Shown here in pieces: positions 42,001 through 53,347 of a DNA stretch of 64,000 nucleotides. The notes under the pieces are model-generated. The model saw only the letters and a list, made by a program, of their open reading frames with translations, made no database searches and was not told the DNA's origin. The DNA is from Bretschneidera sinensis (lineage: Eukaryota; Streptophyta; Magnoliopsida; Brassicales; Akaniaceae). The translations under genes and the position numbers were made by a program. Where the stretch lies: contig CM043702.1 of NCBI GenBank assembly GCA_023935145.1, forward strand, positions 63,555,001 to 63,619,000, in the 5' to 3' direction. Every line of letters begins with the position of its first letter. Position 1 is the stretch's first letter.

Positions 42001-43849
42001 GTACAAGGCCTTGGACAAGCACAGACCGTTACATATAGCCAGGATCGCTTTGTCTATGATAGAAGTGGCCACCTTGCCATCACGTGTGTTGGTAAAGATG
42101 ATGCAAAAATAAGAAGAAAAAAAAGACAAAAAAATTAGCTTATTTTAATTTATATTCCCTAATCATCCCAATTTGGGAGGATTGTGATTTACATATGAGT
42201 AGAGAACACTAATCCTCTCACCTTTTTTCCTTATCACTTTTCTTCTTTACCAAACAATAGAAAAGTGCTATCCTCTCCTTTCTTTCTTCCTTCCTCCCAC
42301 TTTTTCTCTCTATCAATCGTAGCTTTAAGTGTTTTATATGTGTGTTTATTGTGCAAATTTAAAAGATTAAATTGACATATGTTTTAACCTCAAAAGGTCA
42401 ATGGAAGATCAAGAAATGTTAAGAACCAACTACCACGACATACATCAATCTAAAGCTTTATTCGATGATTTGGCATGAAATAATACTTATATATTTCAAC
42501 ATGTGAGGATACTCATACAACGATAAACGTTAATAAAAACATTTGTTTCCTCAAAATGATTTTTACTTATAAAAAAAATGTGATAGACAAGAGAAGTTGA
42601 GGTGGGAATTTTGCCCAGACGCGTTAAACACGTATTTTATATCCACTAAATGGTTTGTTGAGTTGAAGCTTTTCTTTCTTACAATTTTGTTTGTTTAACA
42701 CCATTTGTTTCATTGTTGATGCTTGGATTTTTGTGAACTGTTGTGTTCAACTTTGATTCTGTATTAAGACATGGCTTTAGTTATGTGGTTTTGTTTGGAA
42801 AATTTGAGTTGCTATTAGAGGAAATTTTCTCCCTTCTCATTGGAAGCATTCTCCTTGTCTATTTTTTGGTTTTTCTAGTTTTTTCTATGCGATTGAAATT
42901 TGAGTCAGCCCATTGGGATAACAGATGATTTTTCCTATTGTTTGACACTTTGAATATGCTTAAGATTAGCTACCTTGTGAATTGATTTTGAACACAGGCA
43001 TAATGCCTAATTGACTATACTCAAAATACATAGAACTATTTTCCACTTTATTGTACTCGCCCAATTTTTATAGCAATTTTATCTTATAGATACATGGGTT
43101 GCATATGAGAGTCTAATTTTGTGTAACTGTAATGCCTATGCTAAATATAATACCACACAATCAAGTTATAAGCTTTATATTTAATATAATATTTTTTTTA
43201 TTTAATATAAAGAATTTTTTATGAGTTACTTATAGGTCCACCAACGAAAAAATGGGTTATGTGTGGGTATGAAAAAGTTGACTAGTTTAAAAATGAATTT
43301 TTTTCATCCACACCCGACTTGACCCGTGACCCGTTATGAATTACCCGCACCCAACTTGACCCGTTATCCACCTCTAAGGAGAAGATAGATTCCTTTTGGT
43401 ATGCAATGAGATTTGATAAGCCGGAAATCGACTAAGATTTTGTTTTTTTAATTTGGTTCTTTTAAATATTGCACAAACCCTCGATTACTTTGTAAGTCTC
43501 AAGGATTTCTTGGCTGGCTCAAGTCTAAACCCAATTGTTTAGACCAACTAAAAACTCCACTGATAATATTAAAAACTTTACTAGCAATGTTAATTTCTAG
43601 ATCCCACACCTATATTGACATTATCAATGAAACTCTTCAAGATTACCAGTGAAGTTTTTAACTGGTATAAACCATTAGGTTTAGACCCGAACCAGCCAAA
43701 AAATTTTGGTAAGTCTCCTTCAGGAAATAGAGCTTGTTCTGCCAAGTCAAATTTGATGACATATTAGGCTTTGACTGATGCTGAGTACCAGGTAGCATTT
43801 CTCGGCATGAAACTCCTATTGCACTGAATAAATTCTCAACCAATGTTTT
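42001..43849. other. spacer with dispersed repeats
   Basis: No convincing gene. At 43233-43380 a segment rich in ACCCG (GACCCGTTAT, ACCCGCACCC) looks like a common plant dispersed repeat. Frames at 42743-42928 and 43658-43882 have no family match I can recognise. Confidence 0.45.
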
Positions 43850-44105
43850 CATGGGCGTTTTTGGGACTCGTCGGGGGCACACCCATGGGTAGGGCGAAGT
43901 AAAAACGCCCCGAGGAGCCTAAAGTTAGGCGTTTCTTTTTCGAGGCATTCGTTTTTTTGCTTGGGACGTACACTTGGGCTCCTGTAAATTTTTTTATATT
44001 TAAAAAAAAGCTTAAAATTTAAGAAAAAAATGCAAGTTAAAGGCTCAAACCCAGGACCTAACGAGTGTCATAGATCTTAACCACTAAACTAATGCTCTTG
44101 TTGTG
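43850..44105 (-). mobile_element. possible tRNA-derived SINE
   Basis: On the minus strand, TTAGTTTAGTGGTTA (44079-44093) resembles a tRNA A box and GGGTTTGAGCC (44042-44052) a B box with one change, spaced about 35 bases. A body of about 190 bp follows. Ends and duplication are not resolved; a tRNA-like repeat of another type is possible. Confidence 0.4.
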
Positions 44106-44889
44106 ACATTATTACACTTCATAAATATATAATACATGTTATCTAGTTTAATAATAATTACAAACTATTTAATTAATCACTTACAAGTTACAACAATATA
44201 GAAATACAAGTTATACTTCCTATAATTTATATATAAATATATATTAATATTTATAAAATTATAATTATCACACTATAGAGAATTAGTAAAGTATTAAACT
44301 TTGATAAAAATAAATAAATTAAAATTATTTTTATTATTCTAATTAATTAATTAATATTATTTTATTAAAATTTTGAAACACCCCAGCGTATTTAAAAGAC
44401 TTACACCTGACCTAACACCTTCATCTTTGAAAACACTGTCCTCAACCGAAGAGGATGCTGCTCCTGCTTTAAAGGTTTTCATTTTTTAAATTCAAATTCA
44501 TAATTAAACACACTTCATTGACTGCCCCCAACAAAAATACGTCGTATCTCAACAAAACAAGGGGAAAGAACAAGGATTTTTTTTTTTTAATCTGAACTCC
44601 TTCCTTACCAAAGTAAAAAGGAAAAATATCACTAATTAATCAATACACAAAATTTGGTAGAAGAATCACTTCTATTAAAGACGATAAAATGCAACAAACC
44701 ATCCCTTACAGGTCTTTGTTCTATCAGACATAATAAAATTAAAAAGAAAGAAAAGAGGAAAGATAAAAGCTACTTGACATCTCATCATTACAATGATAAC
44801 ATAACATTATTTCACTCTCTCAAACAATTTTGTTCATACGTAAATAAAGAAAAACTAGGAAAAAAAATAAATTGTAAAGTCTTTAAAAG
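44106..44889. other. AT-rich spacer, likely 3' flank of the F-box gene
   Basis: Very AT-rich, with a T-run at 44578-44588. Nothing coding is seen. The part from about 44400 onward probably includes the former 3' UTR of the gene to the right. Confidence 0.45.
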
Positions 44890-45793
44890 CTAGCCCTTAC
44901 AAATTAAACATCCATGGCGCAAGAAAAAGTTTCTTTCATTTTCAGTAAGAAGAAAACCAGATGGTGGAATTATTTTCTGCAATGATGGCCTTGAAAACAC
45001 CATCCAAGCTACAATAGCAACACTGACATTATCACACCATTTCAAATTTATCTCCTTCAATCCTTTGCAATTCTCCACCACTTCCTTCACCCCTCTTACT
45101 GTCACATGGAAGTAACCTTCCACATCCAGATGGAGTAATCCATGGCATCTCTTTCCAATCATTGCCAATGCCTCATCATTAATTGCACCTCATTGTGCTT
45201 GTAAAACCTCTAGTTTTAGAAGTTCAAATTTTATAGTAAGTTTCTTTATCCCTCCACAATGGTTCATCTCTAAGCACCTAAGATCACAACTCTTCAAAAT
45301 TTCAACAATGCCATTTTCTGTAATACCTGAACAGTAGCGCATATCAAGCACTTCTAAAAAGGGGCAAACATATGTTACCTTTTTCATACATTCATCACTT
45401 AAATAGTTATTCCCAGCCAAACACAAAGACTTCACCTGGAGGTTCCTCACAATTTTTGGAGTAAATTCTTCCAACCCAAGATTAGTTCTCTCCATTTTGA
45501 TATTATTTAGAAGACGACAGCTTTTTGTAATTGCAAAGAATGCTGAATTTGTTAATTGTGAACACAAACTAAGGTTTATATAGGTTAAACTGCCAAGAAA
45601 ATTGCACAACTCAATTATCGAGTCATCAGTGAGGAAACTTGCTCCTTCAAGATCCAAGTACACAAGAGACTGATACTTGGACAACAAAAATGAAATTCAA
45701 ACAAATGTGAAACAATAGTAATGAGAGAGTATAAGTTTCTTCAATGGAAGACATACCTCTGTGACTAAACTGAGCAACTCATCGGAGATAAAC
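44890..45793 (-). pseudogene. F-box/LRR protein gene, 3' part
   Basis: This is the C-terminal half of a plant F-box/leucine-rich-repeat protein; such proteins choose substrates for SCF ubiquitin ligases. Repeats of the LRR type are clear: LVYLDLEGASFLTDDSIIEL, LTYINLSLCSQLTNSAFF, LEVLDMRYCSGITENGIVEIL, LRCLEMNHCGGI and LKEINLKWCDNVSVA. The natural end is at 44890 (HGCLICKG, stop). Two in-frame TGA stops (about 45187-45189 and near 45690) interrupt it. The exon continues at 51238 after a 5.4-kb copia insertion. Confidence 0.85.
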
Positions 45794-45798
45794 GAATT

Positions 45799-46789
45799 TG
45801 TTGGAAATCACCTTGACAAGATGCCCATGTGGTGAGCTTCCAAATACCCAAGTCTAGATTGACTTGTAAAGATTTGGAATCGAAAATAGGAATAGAAAAT
45901 CAAAGAAAGAAAGAAGACAAGCAATTTGTTATCAAGGTTAGGCAATGTACCTACATCCCCGTGAGTTCCTCCAAACTCTCTGCACTAAATCAATGGTTCT
46001 TTACAATTACAACAACCTTTTCCAAGAAACCTTAAGTTCTTGAAGAAACCAAGAAGAGAAGAAAGGAAGAAGATAAGAACTAACAATGCTCTCTATCTAA
46101 TCTAGACTCCTCTCTCTTTCCAACCAGCCTCACTACAATGAGTCCCTCTTGTGTTTGTGTCTTTGCACTCACACACAATTCTCTCTTGTATGTCACTCTT
46201 TACAATTGATCTCAAAGAATGTCATAATGTAATTCATGATGAGAATGAAGCTAGGAGACCCTTTATATAGTGCACCAACTTCTTATCCATTCTTGAGAGT
46301 CAATCCTCACCCTTAGATCTTGATGACCACTTAACCATGGCCCTCCATCAATCCTAAGTGGTGCTGTGCATTTTAACCTTACATCCACGCTCCTAAGAGG
46401 AGGTTCAAGCAAGTTATCCAAGTGTGCTTCAGTTTGCCTAGCGCCTAGGCGCTGAACAAGGGGCGGTGCGGCACTGGGCAGAGTCCTTTTACACACTTTA
46501 TGGGAGGTGCGGAACTGGTGGAGGAGCGGTGCAGTGCAGCATGGCGCTGGTGAGGGAGGGGCATGGCGCACACTGATGCTGCCCTTTACACAGCGGTGCG
46601 CACACCTTTTCCAGATTGTGTACTGAAGCGCACACACTAGTGTGCCTACCTTTACCTTGCTCTAAAGTGAAGCACACAGTTGTGTGCAGTCCTTTAACTT
46701 GCTGTATTTTAATCTTCCAACCTTGGTTTAGACTTTAACCATCTTTGAACCATGTTTAGACATGTTTAAACCTTAGACAAATACCAACA
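45799..46789 (-). repeat. 3' LTR of the copia element
   Basis: TGTTGGAAATC to TACCAACA, 991 bp. TATATAAA-type box on the minus strand near 46262-46269. Closely related to 15399-16339. Confidence 0.9.
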
Positions 46790-46869
46790 ATCTCTACCTT
46801 TGTCTAAGTGTTTAAACCCGAACCATTGTGCAGGGAACTTCAGGATCCAAACTCATCTAGAGTCATCAA

Positions 46870-48120
46870 TTAACCAACTCCAATCCTAAGTAGTCTAAGG
46901 AAATGATTGAACTTACTTAGAGGTAGAACTTTAGTACCCAAATCTGCAGGATTTTCTTCCATGGCTACCTTGTCCACATAGATGCATCCTTTCGTAACAT
47001 TTTCCAGAATGAAATGATACCGAACATCCATATGCTTTGTCCTCTCATAAAACACCAGATTCTTACACAAGTGCAATGCACTTTGACTATTCGAAAACAC
47101 CACAACCTGCTCCTCCAGTACCCTCAACTCTTCAAGCAACCCTTTGCACCACATAGCTTCCTTAATGGCCTCCGTAACCGCTATGTACTCAGCCTCGGTT
47201 GTTGAGAGTGCTACCATCGGCTGCAACTGAGCCTTCCAACTTACACAATATCTGTTTAAGTTGAAGAAGTAGGAGGTAATCGATCTCCTTTTATCTCGGT
47301 CTGCTCCATAGTCCGAATCCGCAAAACCCTCAAGGCAGATGGTCTTACCCCTCTTCTCATAAACCAGCCCTACTTCTGGGCTTCCCTTTAAGTACCTCAA
47401 CAACCACTTCATCCCAAGCCAATACTTCTTTCCGAGATTACTCATTACCCTGCTGAGAACACTCATTGCATAAGCAATGTCAGGTCTAGTACTAACCATG
47501 GTGAACTTAACAGAACCAACCGCACTAGAGTAGGGGACTTTTTCCATTTCCTTCTTCTCCACTTCCAATTTTAGACCTTGATCGCTGGAGAACTTGAAAT
47601 GACCAGCAAGGGGAACCTTCACTGGTTTGCTATATTCCATAGAGAATTTAGATATTATCTTCTCTATATAGGAGGTTTGAGAGATCTTCAATCTGTTTCT
47701 CTCCCTTTCCTGGATGATACACATCCCAAGGATCCTTTGTGTAAGGCTGAGACCCTTCCTCTCGAACTCCTCACTGAGTTGAGATGTAAACCTTTCCATC
47801 CTCATTCTGCTATTCCGAACCAACAGCACATCAATGACATAGATGAGGATACTCACCATCTTCTCCACCTTGTGTCCAGGTGAGAAAGTTTCTGTGAAAT
47901 CTATGTCTCTTCTTCTTGTGAACCCATTCCCTACCAGCCTAGCCTTATTCTGGACTTCATCCCCTAGAGTATTCCCTTCTTTGATCTTGTAGAGCCATAT
48001 ACAATCCACAACTCTCTGTTTTTTTGGTTTGGGTACTAACTCCCAAGAGTTGTTCTTCATCAAAGAACCCATTTCTTCCTCTATAGCTAGCTGCCACTTA
48101 GACGAATCCTTACACTCCAT
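46870..48120 (-). pseudogene. copia RT (internally deleted) and RNase H, 416 codons
   Basis: The frame begins MECKDSSKWQLAIEEEMGSL and enters RT, but after DFTETFSPGHKVEKM it jumps to ILIYVIDVLLV. About 100 or more residues of the RT fingers and palm are missing, and the catalytic YVDD reads YVID. The thumb (ISQTSYIEKIISKFSMEYS) and RNase H follow, with ADSDYGADRDKRRSITSY, VALSTTEAEYIAVTEA and KHMDVRYHFI intact. RNase H may look normal, yet RT cannot work. The open frame over the deletion shows that the deletion was in phase or recent. Confidence 0.88.
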
Positions 48121-49098
48121 TGCATCCGTGTAAGTTTTTAGTTCAACCTCTCATTCTATTCAAGGAGCTGCTACATTAGCATCCGCAAACCCATATCTCA
48201 AAGGTGGTCTAACCACCCTCCTCTCCCGGTCTCTTATGAGCTGGTAGTCATTATGACTTGCTGCATCAACCTCTTCTTGTTCAGCCTCTTCTTGAGTTTC
48301 TTGAGCATGGCCTTCATTCAAGGGCTCTACCTGGTCTGAACCCTCTTGCCTTCCTTGCTCTACCTGAACCGAACTCTCCTTGATGCGATGCTCCACAACT
48401 TTCGGACTGGTTTGCTCACTAACCCCTGCAGGGTTAGTTTTCTCTAAGTAGGGAAATAACAATTCATTAAAAATAACATCCCTACTTATAATGAGTTTCA
48501 TGCCTTTCTTTTCTAAGGACCACAACCTATATCCCTTAACTCCATCACCATATCCTAGAAATACACATTTTCTAGATCTTGGGCTAAGTTTATCCTCCTT
48601 TTGATGTGCATATGCAACACACCCAAAAGTCCTAAGGTTGCTTAATTCAGGGGGTTTCCCACTCCACATCTCCATGGGAGTCTTGAGCTCTAAAGCTCTA
48701 TTTACCAAGTATGCAGCTATAACCACAGCTTATCCCCAAAAATATTTTGGTAAATCGGATCCTATTAACATGCACCTAACCTTTTCCATAAGGGTTCTAT
48801 TCATCCTTTCAGCAACTCCATTTTGCTGAGGTGTTTTTATAATCGTTCTATGTCTTAGAATGCCATTTAATTCATAAAATTTATCAAAATCCTTATTACA
48901 AAATTCTAAGCCATTATCGGTTTGTAAAGCCTTAACTACCTTACCCGTTTGAGTTTCCAGCAACTTCTTCTACACAACAAATTTATTCAAGGCATCTAAT
49001 TTATTTCTAAGCAAATAAACCCACACACTTCTTGAATAATCATCAATTAAAGACAGAAAGTAAAAGTTACCTCCCTGTGTTAGTGTTCTTGCTGGTCC
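48121..49098 (-). pseudogene. copia integrase core and linker
   Basis: Two open pieces: 48730-48963 (TDNGLEFCNKDFDKFY with the second catalytic aspartate, then TPQQNGVAERMNRTLMEK with the glutamate) and 48160-48726 (the C-terminal part, TFGCVAYAHQKEDKLSPRS, then the acidic linker toward RT). Between 48964 and 49098 the sequence still gives SLIDDYSRSVWVYLL with the first catalytic aspartate but with stops. Inactive. Confidence 0.85.
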
Positions 49099-49740
49099 CT
49101 AAAGGTCCGAATGAATGTAGTCAAGAATCCCCGTAGACTTGTGCACTCCGATGTTGAAGCTGACCCGGTGTTGCTTCCCAAGAATGCAACTCTCACAAAA
49201 ATCCAGTTTCTTTACTTTGTCACCACCAAGTTGACCATCCTTGCTAAGAACTTGCAGGCCCTTTTCGCTCATGTGTCCTAAGTTAGTGTGCCAAAGGGCT
49301 GCCCTATCCATCTCAGCCATCAAGCTTGCTGCTTGATCATTGATTTCTATCTCTCCGATCATCTGATAAAGTCCATCGTTTCTTGCTGCCTTGATCATTA
49401 CCAAAGATCCCTTGGCCACCTTGATCTTTCCTCCCTCTACTTTGCATGTATACCCCATGGAATCCAACTGCCCCAATGAGATTAAATTTCTCTTCAAATC
49501 TAGAAGATACCTCACGTTTCGCAGCAGCCTTATGACTCCATCAAACATCCTCAATTGGATGTCTCCAATCCCCCTTACTTGGCAAGAATTGTCATTCCCC
49601 AAGAAGACCCTTCCATCATTGATCTCCTTGAAATTCTTGAACCATTCCTTGTGAGGGCACATGTGATAAGTGCACTCGAAATCCAAAATCTACTTTCCAC
49701 TACCTTGCTTCCTGCTCACATTTGAGCACACAACAAGAGC
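49099..49740 (-). pseudogene. copia protease end and integrase zinc-binding domain
   Basis: 195 codons start at ILDFECTYHMCPHKEWF. The family has LDSGCTYHM; here DSG is DFE, so the protease lacks its active site, and a TAG replaces the preceding tryptophan. Next come NVRYLLDLKRNLISLGQLD and the HHCC domain LWHTNLGHMSEKGL...DFCESCILGKQHRV, which is intact in its metal-binding residues. Confidence 0.85.
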
Positions 49741-49746
49741 ATCATC

Positions 49747-50580
49747 TTATTCTTCTCCCTTAGCAACCGAAGCCTCTCCATTGTTGGTGTGGCTACTCCT
49801 CTCATCCCATATCCTCTTCTTGAAATCTTTCTTAAACTGGCCCTCCTTGTTACAGTAGAAGCATCTCCTTCCTCCTCCAAGTCTTATCTTGGAATGAGAT
49901 CTCCCATGGTTCTGCCCTCTACCTCTTAATTTCTCCCGGTAGTTACCATGAGTGCTACTGCTATTCCGAGTTGTTGGCCTTCCTCTTACGAACATCTCAT
50001 TTTCACTTGATGTCTCCTTCATCTTAGCTTTGAAGTCATGTGCCCTTATGGCATTGATCACAATCTCTTTTGTTAAAGTATCCCTTCCATACTCAATAGC
50101 ATTAATCAAATTATCAAAGTAATCAGGAAGAGAATTTAACAAAATAACAGCCAAATGTTTATCCGAAAAAGTAATGCTACAGCTATTCTAATCTTGAACT
50201 AGCTTATTAAAGACATCAAGATTATCTTGCAACTCTTTACTAGGATCCATTTTAAAAGCAAAGATTCTTTTAAGAAGATAAATTTTGTTAGGGAGAGTTT
50301 TGGTAAGGAACAACTCATCTAGTTTATTCCATAAGACAGCTAGATCTTCCAAGTCTCCACACTCCCTTGTGACACTATCCAACATGTGCAAGAAAATGGT
50401 GCTGTAAGCCATCTTCTTTATCTCAACCCGCTGGTCCTCCATGACACTTGCTGGAAAAGTATCATCTTCTCCAATAGCAAAGTCCACTTTCTATTGCATT
50501 AGAACCGCCTTGATCTTCCGCTTCTATAGGGAAAAATCTCCCCTTCCATCAAATTTCTCAACCACGGAATTTGAAGCCAT
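49747..50580 (-). pseudogene. copia gag
   Basis: The start ATG is at 50580 (ASNSVVEKFDGRGDFSL, then a stop). Two further pieces follow: 50188-50487 (YSTIFLHMLDSVTRE, VLWNKLDELF, KMDPSKELQDNLD), the UBN2-type gag core, and 49747-50154 (LLNSLPDYFDNLINAI). The zinc knuckle reads CFYCNKEGQFKKDF, so the histidine and last cysteine are lost. Inactive. Confidence 0.85.
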
Positions 50581-50805
50581 CTTTGCGGACAAGATCCCAG
50601 ATTTATGCACTATCCACAAATGCCTTCTTCTAAACCTCAAGAACACAGATCAAAGATGGATCTTAACACTGTTCTTGAATCACCTTTAAGAACATGATCA
50701 GATCTTGATCTTTACACCGTTCTTGAATCACCCAAGAAGTTGATCTTTGATTCTTGGAGTCTTGGCTCCGTCACCTTCTTGTTCTTGCTCCGATACCCAC
50801 CTGTG

Positions 50806-50841
50806 CAAGCTCTGATACCACTGTCCAAAGCTCTGATACCA
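50806..50841 (-). other. duplicated tRNA-Met primer binding site
   Basis: TGGTATCAGAGC on the minus strand occurs at 50830-50841, next to the LTR, and again about 22 bases further in, with TTTGGACAG between them. Confidence 0.85.
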
Positions 50842-50842
50842 C

Positions 50843-51232
50843 TATTGGAAATCACCTTGACAAGATGCCCAGGTGGTGATCTTCCAAACACCCAAGTCTA
50901 GAATTACTTGTAAAGATTTAGAATCAAAAATAGGAACAGAAAATCAAAGAAAGAAAGAAGACAAGCAATTTGTTATCAAGGTTCGGTAATGTGCCTACGT
51001 CCCCGTGAGTTCCTCCGAACTCTCTACACTAAATCAATGGTTCTTTACAATTACAATAACCTTCTCCAAGAAACCTCAAGTTCTTGAAGAAACCAAGAAG
51101 AGAAATCTCAAGTTCTTTACACTTGTGTGCAGTCCTTTGACTTGCTGTATTTTAATCTTCCAACCTTAGTTTAGACTTTAACCATCTTTGAACCATGTTT
51201 AGACATGTTTAAACCTTAAACAAATACCAACA
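50843..51232 (-). repeat. 5' LTR of the copia element, internally deleted
   Basis: 390 bp, TATTGGAAATC (first G changed to A) to ACCAACA. It matches both ends of the 991-bp LTR, with about 600 bp missing around 51100-51120, including the TATA region. Confidence 0.88.
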
Positions 51233-51237
51233 GAATT

Positions 51238-52050
51238 TGAGAGATCAATTTCACACAAACCTCGGGCAAACACAAAGGATTCCATAAAAAAGTACTGTAC
51301 AGAAGGAATTCCAATTCCATTGACAAAAATAGATTCCAAGTTTTGACTATTATGAATTGCCAAACTAATACCAATCTGGGTAATGAAATCACAATCAAGA
51401 ATCGCGATTTCTCTCAATAACCGACAATTTATTAACAAAGAAAAAAGGGATTTATCGGTAATGAACTGATTACTATAAATGTTGATCTTGCGCAATCTCT
51501 TGAGTTTGGACGATAAAGCAAGAACCCCGTAATCAATGACGGGACACGAAAAAGACTGAGAATCCAAACACCCATTTGGGGAGAAATCGTGTCCATTCTC
51601 AGGATAGCTTATATCGAGCTCCTCAAGATATGGAAATGAATTTCCAATCATGATCAGATCACTATCCTGCAAAGAGCAAATCCTCGAGCAATTCAATTCC
51701 CTCAAATTCCTTATCTTTGACCTAATTCTCGCAAATGCATCACAGGAAAACTCCTCTGATTCGAGAGACTAAGGGATTTGAGGTCTACCACGGATCAAGA
51801 AATTTTATAGAGAACAAAATTAATATTACCATGTAATTTATAGATATCAATATTTTTTAGATTATCAAATCTACAGAGAAGTTGAGAGAGGAATGGAATT
51901 GTTTGGTCGGTAATTATGAGGGTGTGACGGAGGTGGTTGGTGATTAAGAGGAATATAGTGCAAACCAAAGAGAGAGATTCAAAGTGAAGGTGGTGATCGA
52001 GGTAATTGAAAATCAATTCCCTTTAGGTAATACATGGATTTCTGCGTCAT
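51238..52050 (-). pseudogene. F-box/LRR protein gene, 5' part
   Basis: Probable start at 52050 (MTQKSM). The F-box reads ELIFNYLDHHLHFESLSLVC and continues to SQLLCRFDNLKNIDI; the F-box binds the SKP1 subunit of SCF ligases. A frame change lies between the start and the F-box (about 52018) and another at about 51720-51790. The LRR part then runs DAFARIRSKIRNLRELNCS, then FPYLEELDISYPE and LRKINIYSNQFITDKSL, up to ARGLCEIDLSNS at the insertion. Across the duplicated GAATT the frame resumes as FISDELL at 45793, so the insertion hit an exon. Joined length would be near 570 codons. Confidence 0.82.
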
Positions 52051-52662
52051 TTTATTTCCCAGCTGAGAGAGAAAATTCGATTTGTACCTGGTTTGTAAGC
52101 CGAGAGAAGAAAGTGTGACTTTAGCTAGGCTTAGGTGTAACAATCAAGATCTCATATCCTCATTGTTTTCAAAAAAATAAAAAAAAATATTTCATTCCTA
52201 TGCTGTTTGAACTTTGAATTTCCAAATTCTCAAAAAAAAAAAAATCCTTTGAATTTGAAAGTCTCCACTGCTCCATAATGTAACAAGGAAGATCTCATTC
52301 TTATGGTATTTGAATTTCAAAACAAAGTAAGTTAACCAAAAAGGTTGATAATTCCTTGTGGAAAAAATACTTCCAAAAAGCAAAAGTTTCTAAAATGAGG
52401 GTCTTATTGCGTTACAAAAAATAGTAATTTTTTGCTGTAATTTTGATTACATTTGATGATATATTTTTTACAATTGATTGTAGTTTTAAATTTTTTGGTC
52501 ATACCATTATGTGTAAAATTTATCATCAAATATAACTTAGATTATCTTACAAATAAAATGACTTATATGGCCTATTCAATTTCTTTATTTTTTCGCTTTA
52601 AATAATTAAATTATTGTTATCTAGCCTTTCATGAAGCTGCCATTCAAATTGTGATTTGGAAC
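52051..52662. other. 5' flank of the F-box gene
   Basis: About 600 bases, AT-rich, with an A-run at 52228-52242. It would hold the former promoter, but no TATA box can be assigned with confidence. Confidence 0.4.
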
Positions 52663-53285
52663 TATTGATGCCAAGATTGGGTCACATCTAAATTGGTCAA
52701 TTTGGGTCTGTTGTCGAAGTCGGGTTCTTGCTAGTCGAGTCCGAAGGGACCATGATCCTCTCTATTTCAAAATTTAAATGGATGTCAAGTTCATGGTGAT
52801 ATTGGATGTCATCATCACAAATTTGAATTTTAATATCCACAATTTGATGATATAGCATTCAATCTCACCATAAACTTGACTCCATTTGAATTTCCAAATG
52901 GAAAGGATTATGATCCAGTCCGAGGTACTTGAAAAAAAAGCCACTCGGAATATTGTTCTCTAGGGAGGATCATCTGATACTTAAGTCAAGAGATGAGCTA
53001 AGAGAGAAAAAAAGAGATAGGAAGAGAATATTTAGGAAAGTGTGAAATGAATAGTGCACTCAAAATTATGAGCCCTTTGTATAGGGTCAAATATCTTACC
53101 TTAATGAAAAGAGGTGGTGGGTCCCTCAAACGAAGTTACTGCTTTACCGTTATGATGATAGTAGCTTCTAGATCCCCTTTCTTTGGACATGTGCCCTCTC
53201 TCTTCTAATAGATGAAATGAATTAATTATCTTATGGGTGGCCACGTGTAACCATTCAATTGGGAGATGTATTTTACCTAAATTAT
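52663..53285 (-). repeat. Tat-like LTR, probably 3'
   Basis: TATTGATGCC at the left resembles TGTTGATGGC at 17993; the right end CCACGTGTAACC...CCTAAATTA resembles CCACGTGTCATT...CCTACATCA at 4095. No primer site lies on its left, so it is a 3' or solo LTR. Confidence 0.5.
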
Positions 53286-53347
53286 ATGCCTTCCACTCCT
53301 TTATGGATGAATTTTTGTCCTAAGGGATTAGTTTTTTGGAAAAGACT

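Larger units (their letters stand above)
45799..51232 (-). mobile_element. Tork-like copia inserted in the F-box/LRR gene
   Basis: About 5.4 kb, flanked by GAATT (45794-45798 and 51233-51237). Ends are TGTTGG...CAACA. Minus-strand order is LTR, tRNA-Met primer site, gag, protease, integrase, RT/RNase H, LTR, the Ty1/copia order. The 3' LTR is 991 bp; the 5' LTR is only 390 bp because of an internal deletion. RT has lost its central part and the element cannot move on its own. It belongs to the Tork-like (TNT1-type) group by its RT and integrase style. Confidence 0.92.

Noticed and set aside
42743..42928. 61-codon hydrophobic frame
   Set aside because: AT-rich chance frame without homology or neighbours supporting it.
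44654..44893. 79-codon plus-strand frame at the end of the F-box gene
   Set aside because: Antisense to the gene's 3' flank and lysine/asparagine-rich by composition.
47578..47883. 101-codon plus-strand frame
   Set aside because: Shadow of the copia RT/RNase H frame on the minus strand.
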